From: Zygaena filipendulae
Lineage: Eukaryota > Arthropoda > Insecta > Lepidoptera > Zygaenidae
Reading direction: 5' to 3'
Assembly (NCBI GenBank): GCA_907165275.2
Contig: OU015675.1
Location: 2,745,501 to 2,809,500 of the forward strand
Length of the DNA stretch: 64,000 nt
Shown: one piece after another, positions 33,501 through 43,481 of the stretch
Position numbering within the stretch: the first letter of the stretch is position 1
How the letters are laid out: each line of letters begins with the position of its first letter
Notes under the pieces: generated by a model
Database searches by the model: none
Seen by the model: only the letters and a program-made list of their open reading frames with translations
What the model was told of the DNA's origin: nothing
Position numbers and translations under genes: made by a program

Positions 33501-36500
33501 CATACTGTGTTTCGGAAGGGTTAGGCCTCTGACTATCCTTCAATCCCTTTTATACAACAAATACAGCAAACGATCCCATTTTATTTTAACGCGCTTTATA
33601 TTACCTTACGTATATATCTAAGTATATCTTCGCATTCTGCATTCTTACGGAACCCATGTTTTTAATACGTACCTATATAATATAATTTCAAGACCTAGTA
33701 GGTACAAAAAAATTACGAAAATTAGACAGAAACTGATGGTAGACATGAATTACCAAGTCATACGTCTTCTCCAACGTGCCGCTCATGGCGAAAGACGTAA
33801 TCACCACACTGCCGGCGGGTATGACCAGGCCACCGCTGGTTCCTATCCTGAAGATGATAGGGTTCTTCATCTTCGCGTAGTGGATCAACTTGATGATCTC
33901 CTGGAGCAATATCGTCATTGAAGGTATGCCCATACCGTGCTGAAATGTTGAAAAATTTCGATTTTATTTTCTACGTAAAATACGTTAACGTATTTTAACT
34001 TTAATATATTATGTATGAATATCTGTAAAAGACTTCGATTTGGTTAGGTTTCGGGCTTAAAAAAAGCGATTGTTTCAACACTAGGAACCCCTCTAGTATT
34101 GAAACTATGGCTCGATCCTGGGCGACCGAGCTTCGCTCGTTGTGATAACTTCTCCGGGAGAAAGTTGCTTATAGCGTCATCTCTTGTTAAGTAGAAAAGC
34201 AATACCAAACACTCATTTTTCATGGTCTGAAAACACGGACAAACAACGTTTTCTAAAATTGAAACCTAGCTAGATCGATTAACGCCACCGAAACCTCTTG
34301 CATACTAAATTTCATGAAAATCGTTGGAGCCGTTTCCAAGATTCTAACATATACATTTATATACAAGAGTTGCTCGTTTAAAGGTAGTAGATAATAGAAC
34401 CCCTAAGTGGGTACAACACAACCGAAGTTTTACCCAAGTAAAATCGAGAAGAAAATAAGCTAACAAAAAAAAAAAACATACATACAATCGAACATAGAAC
34501 CTCCTCCTTTTTGGAAGTCGGTTAAAAAGTTCAACAAGTTTACCTATTATTGGAGCTAGCCGGAGTACAAGAACCTAACAAACCGACCGCCATGAATATT
34601 TGCATACACGTTATCAGCGGGGCTATTATGTAACTTTTGTTTCTATCATTTTTCGTTTGCCATCAAAAACATGGCGAGTTTGCGATCACAATATGCAGGT
34701 TTTGACACCTAAAGTATCAAACAATCGACCTTAATAAATATACTTCAAAAATGAAAACTTCTTAAGCATGGTCAATTAAACACAAAATCGCTATTTTTCT
34801 GATTGAAAATGAAATATGATAGCAACAAAAGTTACATAATTGCCCTGGGGGTTATACATAGAAAAGAAATGTGGTAATTTTTTCCCGGAATCCTCGTGGA
34901 AATTTCGATATAGCCAGTAAAAATATACCTACGCTAACAGAGATGATGGGCCCAACTTTGTAGAGCGCGAATCTGTGCGAGTGCTTGATCAAATTCAGCA
35001 GTCTGCCGCCGGCTGGCTCGATGCCTAACTGCCGAGCCATGTACGCAGCGAACTGCTTCATCCTCTCCTTAGAACCACCCGTGCATATGAACTGAAATTA
35101 GACAGCTTTGTGAGTTAAGAAGAAACACTACCGCTCTCTATCCTTGAACTTTACCACTATTGCTATATAATTAAATATTTTTTGGTGAAAACCTTTTGTT
35201 GTTACAAAAGTACAAATCAACAATTAGTTTTAACTATCTAGCTGTTCCCCGCGGTTTCACCCGCGTTAATTTCGGAGTTCCCGCGGGAATTCCGGGATAA
35301 AAAGTAGCCTAAGTTACTCCTTATAACATTAGCTCCACCTGCGAGTGAAAGTTCAGTCAAAATCGACTCAGCCGTTTCAGAGTTTAGCCAGAATAAACAA
35401 ACAGACAGACAGACAAAATCGATTTTAAAAATCGTTTTTTTTTTATGTTAGTCCCCTATATACTTTCGTATGCATTTAGTGGAAACATGTTAATTTGAAA
35501 TTACAAACAGATACTTCAATTTTATTTATTTGTATAGAAGTGGACGAGCACCTCTGCCCCCTTAGCAAAGTTGACAATCAATAATCATCAGCGTATATAG
35601 AAATCTAACGAACGGAATCGTTACGTTACGTGGTCACGCAAAACCTGGACTTTTGATTGGACGGTTTTACGTGACCACGTGACAGGTCGATAGAGAATTT
35701 TAGTGTTTATTTTTTATTATTATTATATAAACCTTTATGTATTAGCAGTATAATAGCATTATTCTTTTACAAATATCTTTTGTACTTTCAGAGATATGAC
35801 TCTTTAAAAGCTCAAGTTAAACAAGGAGCTAGTCCTATAGTGAGGTCACTCGGCTTGTAACGCTCTACAACCACTATACAAAATTCGGTTTTAGAAAGAG
35901 ACAGACATAGTCAAAATTAAACAGTTTATAACTATTTTATTTTTTAATCAAATCTATTGATTTTGTCGCTTATGTTATGCTTATCCATGATAATATTTTC
36001 GAGTTGGATATCAACATTTCAACAACAGTGAATTAGCCTATTCGTTCCTTAGTTTTCTATGCGTTAACGATTTAGAATTCAAATTGTCAACTCGGCTGAG
36101 GAGGCTGCTATAAATACGCAATCACTTTATGTGTCTTTTAAACAATAAAACGATCTTTCTGGTGACGTTCAACGCTACATCTTCGCCCTTGACTGTATAC
36201 CTTAACGTCCCCGAACATGGCTGGCAAGTCGTGACTCTTCGTATCGAGTCCCAAATGGTAAAGCACGTCACAGTCTAGCTCCAACAGGTAGTCATTCACT
36301 ACCCTATAGGTGCCGTCTTCGTTTCTGAAACCATTCAACGATCATGCTACATAGGTAATAGGTACCTAATTGGCTACTTGACAAAAAAAATTTTTTTAGT
36401 CCGTCGTGTAGATTAGTAAAAAATATTGGACACGTATTTTTTTCTTTTTTTACGTAATCAAAAAATAACAGAGATACATTGAGTTGAAATTTCGCGTGAC

Positions 36501-38047
36501 GTCACAACTCGATGCGGTTTGTATGGCGCTTATAATGAATATTGACGTCACGAGCCCCCCACCCTAAACTTTAATGCGCTTTATCTATGTTCATTTTCAT
36601 TAAATTTAAAAAGCAAAAAATACGTGTCTATTATTTTTTTATTTTCTAACTGACGGACTAATTAGAATTTTGATTTTCATATCTTGGAGAATACCCAATT
36701 ATATGTAAAGAATACCCAATTAATTTAGGAGTACCCGTGGGTACTCCAGAAAATCCGTTCTTAATATAGCTAAAATCATCTATCTATACGTATAAATTAT
36801 TTAACTGCCAAATTTTGGCTTCATGTCATGTACTTTTCGAAGTTTTTTCAGTGAGTCTGTGACCTCTCGCTTTTATATATACAGATTAAATAGAATATAG
36901 CTGTCCCCCGCGGTAACACCCGCATAACTTTCAGAATTCCCGCAGGTACTATATTTTTCTAAAATAAAAGTAGCCTTAGTTACTCCTTACCCTGAGAGAA
37001 AAATATTTATTTATTTAAAGAACTTTATTGCACATTTATGTACAAAAGGCGGACTTAATGCCTAAGGCATTCTCTACCAGTCAACCTTTTGGCTAGGGGA
37101 TAGTTTAGTGGCATTACACAGAACCGGAATATATATATATATATATATATAAAGTTAATATAAATATGGGCTTGTTCGGTAAAGTTCGCGACCGAAAAGT
37201 TTCCCACCGAAGATTGGTCAACAGAATTTCTGCTACTGGTGTTCGATTGGGCACCATATTTGGTCAGTATACTCTCCAGTAGTTTGCACATTATTGACAC
37301 CGTGCGGGGTCGGCACTGCGCCTGCTGGTCACTGATATTGTGTCGCCAACACATCCTTCGGGCAACGTAGGGCAACCGAAACCTCTTCGGTTCGATATGT
37401 TTTGTCTCCGTGTATGACATCAGCTATCTACCAGTGAAAGTCCCGTCAAAATCGGTTCAGCCGTTTCAGAGATTAGCCGGGAAAAACAGACAGACAGACA
37501 GATAGAGAAAAATTTTGATTTTATTTTTTTTTCATTTTTTTTATGTAAGTACCGTACCTACCTATACACTTTCATATGAATTTAGTGAAAAGTTGTTAAT
37601 TTAGAATTACAAACAGACACTTCAATTTTATTTATCAATTTTAGTTTCAGGATATAGAGTTAATAAATTATAGTGGTAGTAGTAGTATACGTAGAATGAT
37701 AGTTTTATTAAAGACAACATACATAAAAACGTAATATGTAGTATGTACGTATATGACGTACTCGGAATTTTAGCCAGACTTTGGAACGCCTTCACTCTGC
37801 TTGCACTCATTGTCGTTCCATGCCTATTTTATTTGTCTAAGAACAAGGTTAAGAAATGAAGAAAGAAAACGAATGAAGGAAAAATTATAGACCTTTATAC
37901 CTACCTAATATACCTAGGTACATAATAAGCATACCTGGGATATTTGTCTCCAGCCCGTTCCTTGCTCCAAAGCAATTTGCAATTGTCATAATGTTCCTCC
38001 CATCCTTTCACGGTGGGCAATATATAGTCACAATCGCACGTTATCAT
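30547..38047 (-). CDS. UPP: Uridine phosphorylase, seven exons
   Basis: Uridine phosphorylase converts uridine and phosphate to uracil and ribose-1-phosphate in cytosolic pyrimidine salvage. Exons are 37,935-38,047, 36,201-36,324, 34,933-35,091, 33,754-33,939, 33,015-33,153, 32,156-32,349 and 30,547-30,642. All phases match, giving 336 residues (human UPP1 has 310). Visible family motifs: FGDVK/FICTGGSKERMKQF, YKVGPIISVSHGMGIPS spanning exons 3-4, RIGTSGG at about 163-169 (phosphate-binding Arg), RGQARRDGPFCDH at 240-252 (uracil-binding Gln and Arg) and RNIEMEA at 270-276 (ribose-binding Glu). The last exon encodes EWQNRPMVVVGRYITEYL, matching the family C-terminus. The start ATG follows an in-frame TGA. 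The last acceptor is AAG rather than CAG/TAG, and a repeat begins about 6 bp after the exon 6 donor. The copy looks intact and functional. Confidence 0.92.
30783..31140. repeat. Two family M copies, head to tail and inverted
   Basis: A forward copy starts CTAGCTGTGCCCCGCGGTTT at 30,786. A reverse piece ends GCGGGGAACAGCTAATC near 31,137. Both lie in the last intron of uridine phosphorylase. Confidence 0.6.
31245..31375 (-). mobile_element. tRNA-derived SINE head, reverse copy
   Basis: The complement contains GGTTCGATTCTC, an RNA polymerase III B box, with flanking ACTTTGTGCGATAAACCC and AGGGTTCCACTTTCCAGTGT. A related copy is at 46,575-46,700. Confidence 0.55.
31545..32150 (-). repeat. Family B copy, split by a family A MITE
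   Basis: The family B halves lie at about 31,545-31,735 and 32,080-32,150. They are separated by the family A element, which dates A as the later insertion. The family B start abuts the splice donor of uridine phosphorylase exon 6. Confidence 0.75.
31736..32080 (+). repeat. MITE family A, complete copy nested in family B
   Basis: It runs from ATTGGCTACTTGAC to GAGAGTACCCAAT with both TGACGTCA palindromes. Confidence 0.8.
34118..34390 (+). repeat. Family D repeat, uninterrupted copy
   Basis: It starts at the CGAGCTTCGCTCG hairpin and passes through CTTATAGCGTCATCTCTTG, AATACCAAACACTCATTTTTC and ATGAAAATCGTTGGAGCCG. It shows the empty site of the SINE found at 20,231. Confidence 0.7.
35236..35540 (+). 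repeat. Family M copy
   Basis: A well-preserved copy that starts CTAGCTGTTCCCCGCGGTTT and includes an ACAGACAGACAG run and the TTTAGTGGAAACATGTTAATTTG tail. It lies in uridine phosphorylase intron 2. Confidence 0.7.
36368..36705 (+). repeat. MITE family A, complete copy
   Basis: It runs from AATTGGCTACTTGAC to AGAATACCCAATT with TGACGTCA twice. It lies in uridine phosphorylase intron 1, about 45 bp upstream of exon 2. Confidence 0.8.
36895..37640 (+). repeat. Family M copy interrupted by a LINE 3' end
   Basis: Family M starts AGCTGTCCCCCGCGGTAAC, breaks off at ACTCCTTAC near 36,990 and resumes at about 37,418 with GACATCAGCTATCTACCAGTG. Confidence 0.65.
37010..37415 (-). mobile_element. 5'-truncated LINE 3' end
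   Basis: On the minus strand GGTTGACTGGTAGAGAATGCC is followed by GCATTAAGTCCGCCTTTTG, TACATAAATGTGCAATAAAG and an AT tail. This 3' sequence is typical of lepidopteran jockey/R1-group LINEs. A TATATA run lies inside. It is nested in a family M copy. Confidence 0.55.
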
Positions 38048-38249
38048 TATGAAGATTAATCACACAATTCACAACTGGAACCGATGAATTATTTCTTTAT
38101 TTTCTATCAACAAAGATTAATAAAAAAAGCAAATAATAAACACACTATTGCCTTAATATAAAGTCAAAACACAAAACTGAACTGCTCCCGCAACGATAAT
38201 GGTCCCAACGTCTTTAAGTTGACAATCAATGATCTACAATATCTATCTA

Positions 38250-38640
38250 TCTACTTATCTTTAAAAGAGCAATTCTTGTTAAATTCTCGGAAAAGGCTCC
38301 AACGATTTTCATGCACGAGTAGAATCCGCGATTTTGTACATTGAATATTTTTAACAAAAATTGACAGGGGGGCGATAAAAAAGAGACCAACCAAAAAAAA
38401 GGGTTTTTTAAATTCTTTTCTGTCTGTCTGTCTGTCTGTCTATCAGTCTTTCTGTTCACGATAATCTCCGAATCTACGGAACGGATTGTCATGTCGTTTT
38501 CACAGGTAGATTAAGCTTAGCCTGGAGACACATAGGTATCTACATATTATAGACTTTGATTCATTTAAATCGGATATCGGATATGTATAATATAAAAACG
38601 TTTCACGCGGGTGAAAACGCGGGGCACAGCTAGTTTTATA
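38250..38640 (-). repeat. Family M/D composite with GTCT microsatellite
   Basis: It contains CTCCAACGATTTTCATGC, (GTCT)n near 38,420-38,440 and ends GAAAACGCGGGGCACAGCTAG. Confidence 0.6.
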
Positions 38641-38719
38641 ATAACACTGTTTAAAACATGATAGTATCTAGTGATCAACCTTAGCGCAAGAGAGATCAAC
38701 TTCAAGAGATCACCTTAGC

Positions 38720-38925
38720 ACTAATATAAATGTGAAAGTGTGGATGTTTGAATGTTTGGATGTTTGTTACTCAATCACGCAAAAACGGCTGAACGGATTT
38801 GGATTAAATATGCCATGAACGTTGTCAGAGGTACAGAGAAGGACATAGGGTACTTTTTATCCCGGAATTCCCGAACTCCGAAAGTACCGCGGGTGAAACC
38901 GCGGGGCACTGCTAATATATAATAT
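38720..38925 (-). repeat. Family M copy
   Basis: It starts ACTAATATAAATGTGAAAGTG and ends AACCGCGGGGCACTGCTAA. Confidence 0.65.
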
Positions 38926-39399
38926 CGCATTCGTCCTAACTGTAAAGACAGTTGTAAAGTAATTTTTAAATAAATAAATAACTAAATTATACTACAGCTG
39001 TGACTTTACTAGCCGAGTGAAGTCAGAAAACTAATCATGTGTATTTCGAAGTGATAAGCGACTCCTCTCAACTACACAGCTGTACCGGCACCATCCCAAC
39101 ATCACGACCCATAAACTAAAATAATGAAATTGTTTGATAGATACTCACTTGCGTTGATATCAGTGGTCGCTCACACACTGCAAATATATTTGTTACCCAC
39201 TCGTTATCATGATGCATCGTTATGTCGCAGACTAAATGTATAATTCGTCCGTTTAAACGAAGCGGACATCTATAGGTAAACAAAGAGGAATTGCCGAAAT
39301 GTATGTGATCGCATAACTTCCAAACGATTGCACCAATTTGGATAATTCTTTGTTCTCTGTTCGTTATTGTCAGGACAAGGTTTGTACAAAAGAAGTTTG

Positions 39400-39575
39400 G
39401 AGTTCCCGCGGAATTACGAAACTCACGCTGGTGAATCTCCGAAACGGTTGGATCGATTTTGGGCGGGAATTTCACTGCTAATTAGCTGATACTTGTTATT
39501 AGGAGTAAATTAAGCTAATTTGGAGTTCCTGCAGAAAATCCGAAACTAACGCGGGTGAAACCGCGGGGCGCAACT
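39400..39575 (-). repeat. Family M copies, degraded
   Basis: Two partial reverse copies, the second ending GGTGAAACCGCGGGGCGCAACTA. The long minus-strand open frame at 39,116-39,475 overlaps them and has no family similarity. Confidence 0.55.
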
Positions 39576-39804
39576 ACTAGTTTTGTATGAATTCGAGGAC
39601 AGAAAATGCCGCTTTGCTTTCCGTGACAAAAAGTGTCCTATGTCCTTCTCTGACTCCCTGACAACGTAGGTAGGTATATGAAAAATTTAATGATGGTCGG
39701 TTGAGCCGTTTAGACGTGAAAGCGTAACAAACAAACAAATGAACAAAAAAACTCACTTTTTGCATATAAGGATTGACGACTGTACAGTTGAAGTTTTCCA
39801 GTAG

Positions 39805-39905
39805 GAAAGAAAGAAGAAAGAAAGAAAGAAAATTTTATTGTAGGAGTGGATGGCCATATGACTCATATCCATTTCACCTACGAATTATTTTAATCTTGTC
39901 TTTTT
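39805..39905 (-). mobile_element. LINE 3' end with GAAA-rich tail
   Basis: An (AAAG)n run is followed by AAAATTTTATTGTAGGAGTG and GGATGGCCATATGACTC. This is a reversed 3' end with poly-purine tail on the plus strand, probably a retroposon fragment. Confidence 0.35.
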
Positions 39906-40114
39906 ATCGGATCCCTTCATATTGATAAAGTTATTTGTTTAAAATAAGTGTTTATAATAGGTATAATATCGTCATAAAAACTATATTCATGACGATTTTT
40001 GGTTTATTCTATCCAGTTACGACTGGTAACCTAAAACTAAAACTGGACCGATGATCGTTGAACTGTTTGGACCACAGTACAGAAAATAACAGATAGAAGG
40101 GTCGTGAACTTAAT

Positions 40115-40389
40115 TTAGTATGAAAACAGATGAAAACCAGTGTCGCCGGGTGATTTTCGCACACAAAACTATTCATCACACACTAAAACATTCATTAACG
40201 TAAAGAAATGTATTAAACGCTTTATGGTTGTTTTTACTTAGCTACTATTTTCAAAATTCACAGTTTTGAGAATATTTGAGTATACTTGAAATGGCAGCAA
40301 AAGAAGTTTTGGGCAAGTTACAGCATTTGCAACGGTCGCGCGCCTGCCCCGCCTACATGTCCTCTCTAGTTAGTTTATTTGCTCTGTGG
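40115..40389 (-). repeat. Family B copy
   Basis: Reverse copy that contains GTGTCGCCGGGTGATTTTCG and ends CTCTGTGG. Confidence 0.75.
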
Positions 40390-40881
40390 TTTGGACATTC
40401 TTTTTTGGCAATTTCTGGATAAACTTTAGGTACATATAAACCTTCCTCTTGACTCTCTATATCAATGAAAACCGCATTAATATCCGTTGCGTATAGTTTA
40501 AAAGATCTAAGCGTACAGACGGCGAGAAGCGACTTTGTTTTACATTACACTAAGTAGGTATTTACCGATTTGAGATTCGGGATTCCCGCATTAACTCCAA
40601 ATTTACTATGCCTATAACCTTCGCGCAATTATTATTAGGATAGTGCTTACCTACCTATAGATTCAAATTTTCGCTCAGTACTTATCCATCGAAAATTATA
40701 AAGTGATTTTGTGTGAGATGTTGACCACATGTTCTTAAACACCTTTGAAAAAGGAAAAAGAAACAAGTCATTTCCCAAACGATTTATATTTTTATTATTT
40801 TTAATCGATTAGATAATATTTTTTCAAAGAACGTATAAATTTGAAGTGATATTTCAATAAGTCCCCTGCATGGGTAGGAGC

Positions 40882-41482
40882 CTAGAAGGGGCCGCACGGA
40901 TAGTATGGGTTGCATACACCCGGCGTTGCTGGTGGGTAGGGCTTATTAGGTGGGTAGGGCTTATCAGGCGAGTCCCGGTAGACCCCGTCCATTGGCTTGC
41001 CATCCCGGGGCCCGGATCTGATGCCAGCCGCCCGGGCATACGCGTTCAATTCGGGAGACCAACTGAAAGAATACAGTCGGCGATATTGTAATCCTAAAAA
41101 CCAATATTATGTGAATGTTAATTTGTTTGTGACGCTTTTACGCTATATCTAAATCCGATCATCATAAAGTTTTGCATAGGCAGATACGCGTTGTCAGAGG
41201 TATAGAAGATGAAGTATTTTGAATGCCAGAATTCCTGCATAAACTCTGATATTAACGCGGGTGAAACCGCGGGAAACAGTTAGGTAGTTTTTATTATAAA
41301 TTATTTAGACCCGGACAAAAATCTAATTCTTTGGAAAATAATCCATGCTAGCTCTGCGGAGTTCTGTTAGCATACACGTACATGTATTTAATTTCACATA
41401 TTTTACTATCAATTGATTACTTTTTATCTATATCTACACATTAAAGGGTCTATATCTATATCTATACAACTTACTCAGCCAT
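40882..41482 (-). CDS. Small Pro/Tyr-rich protein, paralogue 1 of a tandem pair
   Basis: Unrecognised two-exon gene of 62 residues. Exon 1 is only 8 nt, ATGGCTGA at 41,475-41,482, followed by GTAAGTTG. Exon 2 is 40,882-41,062 after TATTCTTTCAG. The protein reads MADWSPELNAYARAAGIRSG, then PRDGKPMDG, two 'NKPYPP/DKPYPP' repeats and a C-terminus PYYPCGPF. The neighbour at 41,957-42,370 has the same exon structure, the same intron phase and the same PRDGKPMDG-like core, so both are real and arose by tandem duplication. This copy keeps only two Cys. An AATAAA lies about 90 bp after the stop. There is no signal peptide or membrane segment. The function is unknown; closeness to the SAXO-like gene hints at an axoneme or sperm role, which is inference. 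Confidence 0.7.
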
Positions 41483-41956
41483 TTTTGTCACATTAACAAT
41501 TTTCTATAAATGATTAAAACCAGATTAAAAGCACAGTCTTGAGACTTTCTTTTTTACCTCAATTATTTTTCCTTTTTGAGTTTTTTTTTAAACTGTCAAA
41601 CATGCTTAGTTGCCTGCCCGCTACGAATTTGAAAACCTCATTAGGTAAAATATGTAAAGAAAAATATTTACCAGGCCCCAGCACAACTCAAAAGAAAAAA
41701 CAAACATTAATCTATCTACCTAATCTAATGTAAAGATCTTATTGTCTAAATGTAAAGTCTTCTCTATCTTCCCAGCTTATGCAATATTCTTTTTGCTTTA
41801 CTCAAACTTTGAAGAGGAATAGTTTAGCAGTTTAGAAGCGCTTGTTAAAAAATAAAAGAAATTAATTTATTGTAAATAACAGAACAAGGATAATACACCA
41901 ATACAAAAATTCAAAAAGAGAAAAAAGGAACATTCATAGATTATAAACGAGGCCAA

Positions 41957-42370
41957 TCAGCAACAAGGACCGCACGGGTAACACGGGTAGCACGGGCAAC
42001 ACGGGTAGCAACAGGGGGGTGGCGGGGGCGGGCAGGCGCTGCACTTGGGCAGCACTCCCCCGCAGCAAGGCACAGTAGGGCAGGGTGGATCTTGCTTCCC
42101 ATCCATTGGCTTCCCATCACGGAGCCCCGACTTGATTCCGGCGGACCGCGCGTACGGCGCCATCGCTGGAGGTAAACTGGACAACAAAACGGCATTTTAA
42201 AAATGAGTTGGTGCTACAAAGTCTACAAACTACGTTATAGGTAGGTACCTACTGAAAGTTTTTAGACAAAGAAGCGATAATAATATTTATTTTAATAGGT
42301 AGTAATATCATTGTATTGTCGCTTATTGTTACTTTTTAAAACTACTTATTTTACTAACTTACTCGGCCAT
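41957..42370 (-). CDS. Small Cys/Pro-rich protein, paralogue 2 of a tandem pair
   Basis: Unrecognised two-exon gene of 75 residues. Exon 1 is the 8-nt ATGGCCGA at 42,363-42,370 with donor GTAAGTT. Exon 2 is 41,957-42,176 after TTTTGTTGTCCAG. The protein starts MADLPPAMAPYARSAGIKSG, then LRDGKPMDG. From there to the end it is mostly Cys and Pro (about 14 Cys, in PCC, CYPCC and CYPCYPCGPCC clusters). The N-terminal 30 residues align with paralogue 1 (AYARAAGIRSGPRDGKPMDG there). The Cys clusters suggest metal binding or disulphide cross-linking. An AATAAA lies about 90 bp downstream. It is transcribed away from the SAXO-like gene, which starts 1.1 kb to the right on the other strand. Confidence 0.72.
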
Positions 42371-43277
42371 TTCACTCGAGGTTATCTGTTCGGAATTACA
42401 GGGGTATTTCCAAAATTAAATGCCGTCACATAAAACAATTTTTTTTGTAATTTTTTGAACTTTTTTTCAATTTTTCATTTCGATTTATGATATTTTTAAA
42501 TGACTGTCAAAAAAAGGAATACTGAATAATAAAATAAATAATGAATACTTTTCGTTGCATAAGGATTGTTACCGACAAATAGATTGTATTCTCTAGTGGC
42601 TATATAGGTACTCTTTGGTATCCTCTATGATTGTAAACAAAAAGAATGCATGCCCGTTCTCAAGTGATACCTACTCTGCGATAGGTTCCTTGCCCATAAC
42701 GCGCGTCCCAAAAACACGATCCCAAACGCTCCATAAATATTAGAAATTAATGTTTTGTATGCCGTAAGTCACGTTGTAAATGTATTTTTTTTGAACTGAA
42801 ACTTCATTAAGCACTAGGGAAAATCAATTTTTGTGGCGCGTTATCTTAACGCGGCGTGTTATGGTCATAGAGAATAAGGGGAGGGCTGGGATGTAAGGAC
42901 TGGAACTTCCTGATGGCAAATGGTAGGACAGTCAAATTGGTGCTAATTTGATTTGTTACCAATACCATGAATACTTTTCGTTGCATATGATGACGAGGGT
43001 CTGAAGGTGAAGCTGGAGGTTTTTCACTGGAACTCCCTAATGAAAACTACAGATATAAGTAGTCGAGTTTGGACTCGTTTATTTTGTTCTCTTGAATTTT
43101 TTCCATCACTATACACAATAAAGATTGTTTAAAAAAAATATATTTTTCATTTATTTGTACATAGAAGATTAGATATTTAGGTACCTATTTAGGATTACCT
43201 ATATAGGTACGTCGTCGCAAAGATATTTTTAGTAGGTATTGCGTCGTCGGCATAATAATTATTACCTACCTAGGTTT

Positions 43278-43361
43278 TTAAATTAGGAATAGGACCAACG
43301 TGAATGCCAAAAATATGAACAAAAGAGCATATTTTCCTCGTGTCACTTTTCTATGATCCAT
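43278..43361 (-). CDS. Candidate 27-residue membrane microprotein
   Basis: Short ORF with a favourable start context (AAAGATGG). A charged N-terminus, MDHRKVTRGKY, is followed by an unbroken hydrophobic stretch, ALLFIFLAFTLVLFLI, and a stop. This is the layout of very small single-pass membrane proteins such as the insect sarcolamban class, but the sequence is not recognisably one. It lies 120 bp from the divergent SAXO-like start codon. It could be chance. Confidence 0.2.
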   Translation of the reverse strand: MDHRKVTRGKYALLFIFLAFTLVLFLI

Positions 43362-43481
43362 CTTTAGATTGAAATGTTTTTATAAAATTATTTTCAGTTA
43401 TCAATCTGATTAGGTTTTAGTTTATATTTTTTTTATGTATCCACAGTGTTATTTGTCGTAATCAGTGTCTGTAACTAAATC

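Noticed and set aside
37055..37420. 121-codon minus-strand frame
   Set aside because: It lies in a LINE 3' end and an AT microsatellite. It is 3' UTR-like, not coding.
39116..39475. 119-codon minus-strand frame
   Set aside because: A large part is made of family M repeat sequence and the rest has no recognisable features.
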